From contig DAXK01000012.1 of NCBI GenBank assembly GCA_002506365.1, forward strand, positions 1-27,782: a stretch of DNA of 27,782 nucleotides, given 5' to 3'. The DNA is from an archaeon UBA583 (GTDB lineage: Archaea; Nanobdellota; Nanobdellia; Woesearchaeales; UBA583). A program made the translations under genes and the position numbers. Shown piece after piece: positions 20,934 through 27,782 of this stretch (position 1 is the stretch's first letter; every line of letters starts with the position of its first letter). Below the pieces are notes generated by a model. The model had not been told where the DNA came from and did no database searches. It was given only the letters and a program-made list of their open reading frames with translations.

Positions 20934-21923
20934 TTAATTGTCTTCAGTTGGTTTTTCAATCTTTTTCTTTTTTTGTTCATCAGGTGTAGGTTCGAAAATG
21001 TATATGAAAAATTCTTCTTCTTCTACAGTAATTGCTGATTTGTCTAATAATTTTAATTCATATTTATCAACATAAGTAAATGGGATCTCTTCAGAGGATA
21101 CTAAACAAATTTTCTTTTTACATATAAATTCTGTTTGGTATAAGTATTCTCTTAAAAATTCGTTTGCTTCACCAGGACATTCTTCTTCATCAAATTCAGG
21201 GATAAAACAAATTGAGTAATCTAAATCATTTTTTTTGAATTTTACATCAAGCCATTCCATTTCATATTTTGAAATTTTTACTTTTTGACCAGCTTCGTTA
21301 ATATTTTCTCTTAATTTTTTAAATTGAGGGTCTTCCATTACAAGAGCACTATATTTATTTTTATCTTTTACAGGTTTTGGCATAAATGGCATAATTTTAA
21401 ATTGTTTATAGATTGGTAATTTATTTTTTTCTGTAACATATAATGCTTTTCTTGGATGAAATAAACTTGTTTCAATAATAATATCACCTAGTTCTGCCAT
21501 TGGATCAATTACTGAAAATAGTCCTTTTTCTTTTTCTAATTCTAATTTAAAACAACAATAATTTACTAAAAAGTGTGATAAATAATTATCATCTTCATTG
21601 ATTTTGTAATTTCTCTGTTCTAAAATATCTCCGATTAAATCATATACTTGAATTGGTTTAGAGTTGTAATCAATTTCTACTTTTTCTAAAATATTAAAGT
21701 TTTCATCATCTGTTATTTTGTTTGATTCTAAATAAATTCCATCAAAACATCTTGAATAGTAAACTAACTCATAAGTATGTTTAGTTATTTCTTCTTTTGT
21801 TTTAAGGTTTAATTCATAGGTTTCATTATCAATTTGTGTCCAGTTTTGGTTTGTCAAATTTAATAATTCTGGTTTTGCGAATTTTTCTAAAAAGTTAAAT
21901 GATTTTACAATTAATTTATACAT
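20934..21923 (-). CDS. Degenerate THUMP/Trm-G10-like methyltransferase paralogue
   Basis: The 329-residue protein has the general layout of the Trm-G10 family but has lost its active-site motifs. An N-terminal segment (about 1-65) follows the same order as the THUMP half of the Trm-G10 protein at 10458-11504. SVIDPMAELGDIIIETSL (137-154) lines up with the SAM motif LDPFCGIGGILLEG, but the glycines are replaced. AGQKVKIS (211-218) and then LDYSICFIPEF (234-244) stand where the catalytic D-x-PY motif should be, with no NPPY or DPPY. The C-terminus is acidic then Lys-rich. It may be an RNA-binding pseudoenzyme or a partner for the true methyltransferase. The relation is by motif order only. A minus-strand TTTAAAA box about 26 nt upstream supports ATG 21923. 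Confidence 0.5.
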   Translation of the reverse strand: MYKLIVKSFNFLEKFAKPELLNLTNQNWTQIDNETYELNLKTKEEITKHTYELVYYSRCFDGIYLESNKITDDENFNILEKVEIDYNSKPIQVYDLIGDILEQRNYKINEDDNYLSHFLVNYCCFKLELEKEKGLFSVIDPMAELGDIIIETSLFHPRKALYVTEKNKLPIYKQFKIMPFMPKPVKDKNKYSALVMEDPQFKKLRENINEAGQKVKISKYEMEWLDVKFKKNDLDYSICFIPEFDEEECPGEANEFLREYLYQTEFICKKKICLVSSEEIPFTYVDKYELKLLDKSAITVEEEEFFIYIFEPTPDEQKKKKIEKPTEDN

Positions 21924-21973
21924 AGAATTAATATTATTTGTTTGTTTTTAAATGTGCTTTATTTTTATATTAT

Positions 21974-22363
21974 TTATCTTTTCATATAAAAAATAACTGG
22001 GTTTTCATCACCTGATAAGTATTTTACATATTCTTTTCCAATATTTTCGTGGTGAGTTGCAATTATAGCTATGTTATAATAATTTTTTAACATATTATTT
22101 CTTGGAGAATATCTTGAACATTCATCACCGAGAATTATATTATCTTTTGGAAGTTTTCCACGTCCAAGAACTAATGGGTCGTCAATTTCAATTTTATGAT
22201 TTACTTTGAGATTTAGATTTTTTGCTAAAAAGTTTAAAAAATAAGTTTTTCCTGAATCAAAACTCCCTACAATTAGAATTGATTTTTTATTTGAGATATA
22301 GTTTTGAAAAAGATTTAGAATTTCAGTTTCGTTTTCTTTAGTTAAAGTTAAATAATTGACCAT
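21974..22363 (-). CDS. Minimal P-loop ATPase
   Basis: A 129-residue protein with Walker A GSFDSGKT (33-40), a Walker B-like strand NIILGDE ending in Asp-Glu (about 75-81), and a sensor-like ATHH near residues 103-106. The order LGDECSRYSPRNNML, then the IIATHH strand, resembles the catalytic half of VirB11/PilT-type secretion or pilus ATPases, which carry GE and TxH motifs there. It is far shorter than those proteins and lacks their N-terminal domain. It could also be a diverged AAA or nucleotide-kinase-like ATPase. Its own AT-rich box (about 22384-22394) lies upstream. It precedes the pseudo-methyltransferase by 50 nt on the same strand. Confidence 0.6.
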   Translation of the reverse strand: MVNYLTLTKENETEILNLFQNYISNKKSILIVGSFDSGKTYFLNFLAKNLNLKVNHKIEIDDPLVLGRGKLPKDNIILGDECSRYSPRNNMLKNYYNIAIIATHHENIGKEYVKYLSGDENPVIFYMKR

Positions 22364-22418
22364 AATAAAAATATTAAATTTATATTATATAAATATTATT
22401 ATTTAATTTTAATAATAT

Positions 22419-23855
22419 TTACTTTTTTGAAAGGAGGTATCCTTCTTTTGCTGTTTTGTCATCTTTGATTGTAAATCCTAGTTCTTGAATTTTATTTCTT
22501 AATTCATCAGCTTTTGCCCAATCTTTATTTTCTTTAGCATCTTTTCTTTGGTTTGCTAAATCTTGAATTTGTTGAGGGATTTGTGTTTTTGTTTTTGGTT
22601 TTAATAATCCTAATATTTCATCTAATTTTTCCATAAATTGTTTTGCAGTATTAATTTCTTCTTGTGAGAATTGTGTTAATTTATTAAAATCATTCATAAA
22701 ATCATATAAACTTGCAAATGCTTTTGGAGTATTAAAATCATCTTCAATTGAATTTGTGAAATTTTCTAATTGATTAGTTGCTGAGTTTAAAATTTCATTT
22801 GTATCTTTTTGAGTTGTTTTTAAATCATCTAATTTATTGTAAAAATCATTAATTTTGTTAACATTATTAGTTCCAGTTTCTAATGATTCAAATGTGAAGT
22901 TTAAAGATTTTCTATAGTGAGTTCTTAATACTAATTCTCTAAATGCGATTGGGTCATAATTTTTTTCAATTAAATCTGATAATAAATAAGCAGTTCCAGC
23001 TGATTTACTCATTTTTTCCCCATTAACTTGTAAATGCGCATTGTGTAACCAGTATTTTACATTTGTAACTTTTCCTGAACATGTATTTTGAGCAATTTCG
23101 TTTTCATGGTGAACTGGAATATGTTCAATTCCACCTGTATGAATATCAAATTCAGAACCTAAGTATTTTGCTGACATAGCTGAACATTCAATGTGCCAAC
23201 CTGGAAAACCTTCTCCAAATGGAGCATCCCATTTCATAATATGATTTGAATTTTTACCTGTTGTGAATTTCCATAAAGCAAAATCTTGAGGGTTATGTTT
23301 TTCTGTGTTTTCTTCAACTCTATCTGATGCTCCTTGTTGTTTATCTTCTAAAGATTGACCTGATAGTTTACCATATTCAGGAAATTTAGCAACATCAAAA
23401 TAAACTCCATCTGTTGTTGTATAAGCGATTTCTTTTTTTAATAAATCTTCAATAATTTCAATTTGTTCAGGAATTTCTTCTGTTGCTTTTGGCATAAATG
23501 TTGGTAAAATTACATTTAATTGTTTTAAATCTTGTAAATATACATCTGTATAAAATTTAGCAATTTGGAAAGGATCTTTGTTTTCCTTTTTTGCAGCTTT
23601 TAACATTTTATCTTCTCCTTCATCTTCATCAGATACTAAGTGACCTACATCTGTAATGTTTTGAACGGAAGTTGTTTTAAAACCTAAAAATTTTAAACTT
23701 CTTCTAATTGTATCTTGAAAAATAGCAGCCCGCATATTTCCAATGTGTTGGAAAGAATAAACAGTTGGACCACAAGAATAAATTTTGGCGTTCTCAGGTT
23801 TAACTGGCACAAAATCTTCTTTTTTTCTTGAAAGTGTATTATATACTTTTAACAT
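22419..23855 (-). CDS. cysS: Cysteinyl-tRNA synthetase
   Basis: Class I synthetase that charges tRNA-Cys. The 478 residues have the first signature HIGN (37-40), where the last residue of the HIGH motif is Asn, and KMSKS at 281-285. The four zinc ligands of the family are visible: C28, C224 in WHIECSAMS, and H249 and E253 in PVHHENE. The C-terminal anticodon-binding helical bundle extends to a short basic end. Length is normal for the bacterial-type enzyme, which many archaea also carry. TTTATAAA (23878-23885) lies 26 nt before ATG 23855. The gene diverges from the small Cys-containing gene on the plus strand. Confidence 0.95.
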   Translation of the reverse strand: MLKVYNTLSRKKEDFVPVKPENAKIYSCGPTVYSFQHIGNMRAAIFQDTIRRSLKFLGFKTTSVQNITDVGHLVSDEDEGEDKMLKAAKKENKDPFQIAKFYTDVYLQDLKQLNVILPTFMPKATEEIPEQIEIIEDLLKKEIAYTTTDGVYFDVAKFPEYGKLSGQSLEDKQQGASDRVEENTEKHNPQDFALWKFTTGKNSNHIMKWDAPFGEGFPGWHIECSAMSAKYLGSEFDIHTGGIEHIPVHHENEIAQNTCSGKVTNVKYWLHNAHLQVNGEKMSKSAGTAYLLSDLIEKNYDPIAFRELVLRTHYRKSLNFTFESLETGTNNVNKINDFYNKLDDLKTTQKDTNEILNSATNQLENFTNSIEDDFNTPKAFASLYDFMNDFNKLTQFSQEEINTAKQFMEKLDEILGLLKPKTKTQIPQQIQDLANQRKDAKENKDWAKADELRNKIQELGFTIKDDKTAKEGYLLSKK

Positions 23856-23877
23856 AAATATAATGTATGGTTTTTTA

Positions 23878-23885
23878 TTTATAAA
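23878..23885 (-). promoter_or_regulatory. TATA box of cysS
   Basis: TTTATAAA is centred 26 nt before ATG 23855 in the 97-nt divergent intergenic region. A second, plus-strand TTTATAAG lies at 23908-23915 for the opposite gene. Confidence 0.5.
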
Positions 23886-23952
23886 TATGATTTATTTTTG
23901 CTCAAGATTTATAAGGAGATTTTTACTTTTTTTATTTTCGAGTTATAATAAA

Positions 23953-24312
23953 ATGAGTAAGAAAACGTTAGAAAGTTATGGTATTGAGTATTTGTTGTCA
24001 ACAAATGGAATTAATACGACAGTTTATGTGCCTAAAACAAATGATTTAGGAATTGGAAGTTGTAATCATTTTGGATTATTTAAACCTTGTGGGAAAATAT
24101 TAACTAAGGATTTAGTTTCTTGTTTAATTACAAATCCTCAAATTGTTGCAGATAATTTAGAAGAGTTAGAGAATGAATTTAGTAAAAGAAAAATTAGATC
24201 TAGGGCAAATTCAATTTTAAATATACAATCTTCAGCTGACATTTTTTCTAACCAAGGTTATTCATATTTATTGTATAATATTGATGCTTTAAAAATTAAA
24301 AATTATAGATAA
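23953..24312 (+). CDS. Hypothetical small Cys-containing protein, 119 aa
   Basis: Unknown family. Starting at ATG 23953 it reads MSKKTLESYGIEYLLSTNG and has three cysteines in IGSCNHFG, FKPCGK and VSCLI, which might bind metal, though the spacing is not that of a known finger. It is otherwise soluble. Longer readings start inside the divergent cysS gene and are unlikely. A TTTATAAG box 41 nt upstream implies a short leader of about 13-16 nt, unlike most genes here; an AAGGAG follows the box but is too far from the start to act as a ribosome-binding site. Confidence 0.55.
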   Translation: MSKKTLESYGIEYLLSTNGINTTVYVPKTNDLGIGSCNHFGLFKPCGKILTKDLVSCLITNPQIVADNLEELENEFSKRKIRSRANSILNIQSSADIFSNQGYSYLLYNIDALKIKNYR

Positions 24313-24323
24313 ATTTAATATAA

Positions 24324-24354
24324 ATAAACAAATAAATAAATAATTTTTGTTTAT
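24324..24354. terminator. Hairpin in a convergent intergenic region
   Basis: ATAAACAAA and TTTGTTTAT are perfect 9-bp arms with a 13-nt loop, 12 nt after the stop of the small Cys-containing gene. It is suitable as a 3'-end signal, though all but A/T. Confidence 0.35.
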
Positions 24355-24381
24355 ATTTAATTTAGAAATAAAAGTAATTGG

Positions 24382-24413
24382 TTTTTTAATTAATTATTTA
24401 AATAATTAAAAAA
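24382..24413. terminator. Symmetric A/T hairpin between convergent genes
   Basis: TTTTTTAATTA and TAATTAAAAAA form 11-bp arms, with a further nested palindrome AATTATTTAAATAATT. T and A tracts at both edges make it a candidate bidirectional terminator. Confidence 0.45.
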
Positions 24414-24440
24414 TAGTAATTTTTTTGAAATTAAAAAAAA

Positions 24441-25253
24441 CTATCGTTTTTTAGGAACATCAAAGTTTGGGTTAATAATATCCCAAGTTCCAACTGTTGC
24501 TTTTAAAGTTTCAATTTTTTCTTCAGATTTTGTAACTTCTCCTTTTGTGTTATATGTATCTTTAATATAACCTACAACTAATTCTGCTTTTAGAGTTTCT
24601 GAACTTTGATAACTTGTAGTTTTTGCAAGTTCAAATTCTTTAGCTTTTAAGTTTTGACCAACTGTGTTTAATTGCTCATTGTAATCTTGAGTTCCAAAAG
24701 TAATTCCTTTTGAGTTTTTTAAGATTAATTCTTTTACAACAATGTTTCTTAATTTAATTGAAGTTGATGATGGACCTTTAAAAAAGTCTAAATTTGCTGT
24801 TACTTTATTGTTATCAACTGTATCTAAAATAAATGGAGTATTAATTGTAAAATCACCTCTTAATGTTAAATCTGAACTTTTAAATTCAACTGATTTTGTT
24901 TGTTCTACAACTTTATTATTTTGTTGTAATTTACATTCATTAGATTGAGTGCAAGTAAATTCTAAGTATTCACCTTTAGCTCCATCACAACCTAAAGTTG
25001 GATGAGTTTTAGTTACATCTTTTGGACATGAACAGAAATCTTCATTATTTCCAGCTTCTACAACTCCATTTCCACATTGATTTTTTTCAATTTCTTTGTA
25101 TAATTCACAAGTTGTTGTTTCAGTATTTAGCTTGAATTTTTCATAAGTTGTGTCCATTTCTGAACAATCTGGAACTTTTGAACATCCTGCTAATAATAAA
25201 ACAATTGATGTGATTAATAGAAATAAGATATTTTTTTTATTTGTGTTTTTCAT
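24441..25253 (-). CDS. Lipoprotein with a Cys-rich motif
   Basis: The 270-residue protein has a signal peptide ending in the lipobox LLAGC (about 21-25), so it should be membrane-anchored and face outward. Next comes a Cys-rich stretch with CGNGVVEAGNNEDFCSCP, which matches the CGNGV-x-E-x-GE type short disulfide motif found in secreted proteins, then further cysteines (GCDGAKG, FTCTQSNEC). The C-terminal 150 residues look like a beta-rich domain. The family is not named. It lies 88 nt downstream of the pilin-like gene on the same strand, so both may belong to a cell-surface set. Confidence 0.65.
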   Translation of the reverse strand: MKNTNKKNILFLLITSIVLLLAGCSKVPDCSEMDTTYEKFKLNTETTTCELYKEIEKNQCGNGVVEAGNNEDFCSCPKDVTKTHPTLGCDGAKGEYLEFTCTQSNECKLQQNNKVVEQTKSVEFKSSDLTLRGDFTINTPFILDTVDNNKVTANLDFFKGPSSTSIKLRNIVVKELILKNSKGITFGTQDYNEQLNTVGQNLKAKEFELAKTTSYQSSETLKAELVVGYIKDTYNTKGEVTKSEEKIETLKATVGTWDIINPNFDVPKKR

Positions 25254-25341
25254 TTTTATTTGTATTTATTTACTTAGTTAAGTATTTAATTATTTATTTT
25301 ATAGAAAAAATTTAAATAATTTAAAATTATTTAATTAAATT

Positions 25342-25887
25342 TTATTTAACTGTAACTGTTAAAGTTTTTGTTTCTTCAAAATCTTCACCAGTGTATAAAC
25401 TCATAGTTAAATAGTAAGTTCCAATTGATGCAGTTCCAGTTTTCATAGTATACATTTTTGAATCCTCAGTTCCTGATTTTGCTTTAAATCCTGGTCCGGA
25501 TAAAATTAAAGCACCAGTTGCATCTGTTCCAGTTTCATCTAAAACTGTAAATCCAACTTGACATGATTGGTCAGCTAATAAACCAGCACCACAATCAATA
25601 TCAGCGTCAAATGCTCTAACTTTTACAAATACTGCTGAATTCTCTCCAATTTTAATATCTAAACTAGGTTCAGGTAAAAAAGCTAAATTCTCTGGTGAAC
25701 TTCTAACTTCATCTAATTTTAATTGTTCATTTTCTCCGATTTGATCTTCGAATCCTGCAACTCCTTGACTTACTAAGGAATTTACAAATCCAATTACTAA
25801 TCCTAATACTACCATACCAATAATTAGCATAATAATAAGGTTAAGACTCATCTCAACCGCACCTTTTTTTTGAAATGTTTTATTCAT
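25342..25887 (-). CDS. Pilin-like surface protein with class III signal peptide
   Basis: The 181-residue protein begins MNKTFQKKGAVEMSLNLIIM, with KKG before a Glu-containing start of a long hydrophobic helix (about 10-40), the class III (type IV pilin/archaellin) pattern; cleavage after KKG is expected. The remainder is a beta-rich domain with one cysteine pair (DCGAG, QSCQVG). It resembles the short pilin-like proteins frequent in DPANN genomes. It is the third protein of this kind in the window, after 2960-4621 and 9803-10309. A minus-strand ACTTTAAAAA box centred about 28 nt upstream supports ATG 25887. The gene is divergent from TrpRS across the pentamer array. Confidence 0.72.
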   Translation of the reverse strand: MNKTFQKKGAVEMSLNLIIMLIIGMVVLGLVIGFVNSLVSQGVAGFEDQIGENEQLKLDEVRSSPENLAFLPEPSLDIKIGENSAVFVKVRAFDADIDCGAGLLADQSCQVGFTVLDETGTDATGALILSGPGFKAKSGTEDSKMYTMKTGTASIGTYYLTMSLYTGEDFEETKTLTVTVK

Positions 25888-26005
25888 ATGAAGATTTTGA
25901 TTATTTCTACTTTTTAAAGTTTATTTAATTGGTTTAGTAGTAATAGAATAAATTAGGGCAGTTTAATTGATTTTGGAGTTGGATAGAATTAATTGAGTTG
26001 AATTA

Positions 26006-26095
26006 AATTGAATTGAATTGAATTGTATTGTATTGTATTGAATTGTATTGTATTGAATTGTATTGTATTGTATTGTATTGAATTGTATTGTATTG
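26006..26095. repeat. Pentanucleotide array of WATTG units
   Basis: Eighteen uninterrupted 5-nt units of either AATTG or TATTG, in phase, with degenerate units extending the array to about 25991 and 26100. The first base follows the order AAAATTTATTATTTTATT, so TATTG units come in groups of 2-4 each followed by AATTG. It lies in the 276-nt region between the divergent pilin-like gene and TrpRS, upstream of the TrpRS TATA box. Confidence 0.95.
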
Positions 26096-26132
26096 AATTA
26101 AGAGATTATAATTTTGTATTATAACTAGAAAT

Positions 26133-26142
26133 ATTTATAATA
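26133..26142 (+). promoter_or_regulatory. TATA box of trpS
   Basis: ATTTATAATA is centred about 26 nt before ATG 26164. A TTG-started longer reading (26152) lies only 14 nt away and is rejected. Confidence 0.5.
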
Positions 26143-26163
26143 TATATTAGTTTGGTTTTTATT

Positions 26164-27324
26164 ATGACAGAACATAAAGTTACACCTTGGGATGTTGAGG
26201 GAAAAGTTGATTATGATAAATTAATTTCTCAATTTGGTGTTAAATATATTACAGATGAGCAAAAGGCTTATCTACAAGAGTTAGCAAAGGCAAAAGGTTT
26301 AGAGGAGCATGTTTTTTTGAAGCGTGGACTTTTTTTTGCTCAAATGGATTTGGATAAAATTATTTCAGCTCATAAGAAGGGAGAATCTATTTTTTTATAT
26401 ACTGGGCGTGCTCCTGGTGGAGAGATGCATACTGGACATTTAATTCCTTTTATGTTTACTAAGTTTTTACAAGATTTATTTGATTGTAATTTATATGTTC
26501 AAATTCCTGATGATGAGAAATTCTTATTTAAGAAGGATTTAACTATGGATACAATTAGTTCAATGGTTGATACGGATTTAAAGCAGATTGCTGGAATTGG
26601 ATTTAATCCTGATAAGACTTTTATTTTTAGAAATAGTCAATTTATTCAAAAGATGTATCCACTTGTTTTGGAGACTGCGAAGAGAATTACTTTTTCACAG
26701 GCTAGAAATACTTTTGGATTTGAGAATGATTCTAATGTTGGGAAGATTTTTTATCCTACATTACAAATTGTTCCTACTTTTTTTGAGAAAGGTTTTTGTT
26801 TAATTCCTTGCGCTATTGATCAAAATCCTTATTTTCTGCTTCAGCGAGATTTTGCCCAAAAGATGGGTTATGAAAAGAATTGTACTATTTTAAGTAAGTT
26901 TTTAACTGCGCTTACTGGTCCAGAGGGGAAGATGTCTGCGAGTAATCCTGATAAGGCTATACTTTTAACTGATGAACCTAATAAGGTTAAAAAGAAGATT
27001 AATAAGCATGCGTTTTCTGGTGGTCGTGGAACTATTGAAGAGCATCGTGAGTTAGGTGGAGATTGCGCAATTGATGTTAGTTATCAATGGTTGTATAATA
27101 TTTTTGAAAAAGATGATTCTAGAATTGAAGAGATTAAGTCTTTGTATAGTTCTGGTGAGATGTTATCTGGTGAGATTAAGAAGATTTTAATTGAGAAGGT
27201 TAATGAGTTATTAGTTTCTCATAGAGAAAATGTTTCTTCTGCTTTTGAGAATGGGTTGTTAGATAAGTATATGCATTCTGGTAAGCTTGCGAAAGAGATG
27301 TGGGCGAAGAATTACTTTGAATAA
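26164..27324 (+). CDS. trpS: Tryptophanyl-tRNA synthetase, archaeal type
   Basis: Class I synthetase that charges tRNA-Trp. The 386-residue protein has the archaeal/eukaryotic form: HTGH in GGEMHTGHLIPF for the HIGH motif, KMSAS (in EGKMSASNPDKA) for the KMSKS loop, and the N-terminal TPWDVEGKVDYDKLI segment typical of that group. ATG 26164 fits the TATA-box spacing. G/C content and codon use are richer than in neighbouring hypothetical genes, as expected of a well-expressed gene. The gene is monocistronic and preceded by the pentamer array. Confidence 0.95.
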   Translation: MTEHKVTPWDVEGKVDYDKLISQFGVKYITDEQKAYLQELAKAKGLEEHVFLKRGLFFAQMDLDKIISAHKKGESIFLYTGRAPGGEMHTGHLIPFMFTKFLQDLFDCNLYVQIPDDEKFLFKKDLTMDTISSMVDTDLKQIAGIGFNPDKTFIFRNSQFIQKMYPLVLETAKRITFSQARNTFGFENDSNVGKIFYPTLQIVPTFFEKGFCLIPCAIDQNPYFLLQRDFAQKMGYEKNCTILSKFLTALTGPEGKMSASNPDKAILLTDEPNKVKKKINKHAFSGGRGTIEEHRELGGDCAIDVSYQWLYNIFEKDDSRIEEIKSLYSSGEMLSGEIKKILIEKVNELLVSHRENVSSAFENGLLDKYMHSGKLAKEMWAKNYFE

Positions 27325-27333
27325 ATAAATATA

Positions 27334-27363
27334 TTTATTTTGTTGAGCCTTCGGCGAAATAAA
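27334..27363 (+). terminator. Hairpin after trpS
   Basis: TTTATTT (27334-27340) pairs with AAATAAA (27357-27363), and GCC/GGC pairs around a TTC loop inside. It starts 10 nt after the trpS stop. The internal loop weakens it. The CCTTCGG element resembles the hairpin loop after the U32 gene. Confidence 0.35.
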
Positions 27364-27529
27364 ATTAATTCTTTATTTATGGTTTATTTCTTTTTTTGGA
27401 CAAATATTAAATTAAAATTTTAAGGCAGGCGATAGTCTGACTGAATTTTTATTTAATTTTTGGGAGAAAAATTCTATTTTTGTTTTTTTGTGAAATCAGC
27501 AAAAAATATTAATAATAATAATTCTGAAT

Positions 27530-27782
27530 TTATTCAGATTTATTTTCTAATTTATTTAGATGAGATTTAATATATTTATCAAGATAATTTCTGTCGAAAG
27601 ATTCTTTTTTCAAGATATTAGAAATACTACTTGAATCATCATTTTCCTTCTGATATTTTTTAACTATTACAATTAATAATTTTAAGGAATTTTGGAATAC
27701 TTCGCTATTATAATCGAGAGAATTTATTAAATTAATCAAAGTAGATTTATTTTTATATAAAATATTCTTACTTGAATGTTTT
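27530..27782 (-). CDS. Unknown protein, N-terminus beyond window edge
   Basis: The frame is open from the stop at 27530 to the right edge at 27782, so the gene probably starts outside the window; an internal TTG at 27739 could begin a 69-residue version, but no ATG or promoter supports that. The visible 84 residues are charged and helical, with a hydrophobic stretch (SLKLLIVIVKKY) and a Lys-rich end. The family is not recognised. The 205 nt before it, up to trpS, hold the trpS hairpin and a GC-richer patch at about 27423-27441 with no open frame that I trust. Confidence 0.5.
   Translation of the reverse strand, partial: KHSSKNILYKNKSTLINLINSLDYNSEVFQNSLKLLIVIVKKYQKENDDSSSISNILKKESFDRNYLDKYIKSHLNKLENKSE

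Noticed and set aside
23785..23952. Longer N-terminus for the small Cys-containing plus-strand gene
   Set aside because: It would overlap the start of cysS on the other strand and lie upstream of the plausible TATA box at 23908-23915.

Overview
The window looks like part of a chromosome from a very AT-rich archaeon, most likely a DPANN-type lineage such as Woesearchaeota or Pacearchaeota; that placement is an inference from gene content and was not tested by phylogeny. The archaeal signs are archaeal-type TrpRS with a KMSAS loop, a Trm-G10 tRNA methyltransferase, Rad50 with a zinc hook, and class III (pilin/archaellin-like) signal peptides. Promoters also look archaeal: a TATA box sits about 24-28 nt before most first-gene start codons, and no Shine-Dalgarno site is evident before any gene, which suggests leaderless transcripts. 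No tRNA, rRNA, CRISPR array, transposase or integrase was seen. No stretch over 300 bases lacks a gene.

Layout. 1-2947 (+): thiI, an unknown protein, and a TIM-barrel protein with a full set of putative metal ligands. 2960-19278 (all -): a pilin-like LamG surface protein, a membrane protein, Rad50, a RelA/SpoT-domain-like protein, a small membrane protein, Trm-G10, two tandem paralogues coupled to a MacB/FtsX-type permease, a six-helix membrane protein, a U32 peptidase-family protein, a redox operon (thioredoxin-like lipoprotein, CcdA, DUF3179) and a HAD-like protein. 19490-27782 (mixed): small membrane or secreted proteins, a probable dead THUMP-methyltransferase paralogue beside a minimal P-loop ATPase, CysRS, a Cys-containing small protein, a lipoprotein, a pilin-like protein, TrpRS, and a gene running off the right edge.

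How the genes fit together. Translation and tRNA functions (ThiI, Trm-G10, U32, CysRS, TrpRS) are spread among envelope genes. The clearest operon is TlpA-like/CcdA/DUF3179, which would move electrons to an extracytoplasmic thioredoxin-like protein. The permease/paralogue cluster is also translationally coupled.

Most unusual features. (1) A second copy of the 3' end of rad50 lies just downstream of the gene and is interrupted by a 52-nt double hairpin. (2) A weaker but similar 'ghost terminus' follows the U32 gene, again next to a strong hairpin. (3) An uninterrupted run of 18 pentamers of type WATTG lies between two divergent genes. (4) Short perfect palindromes sit at three promoters. (5) One protein keeps the THUMP-methyltransferase layout but has lost the SAM and catalytic motifs.
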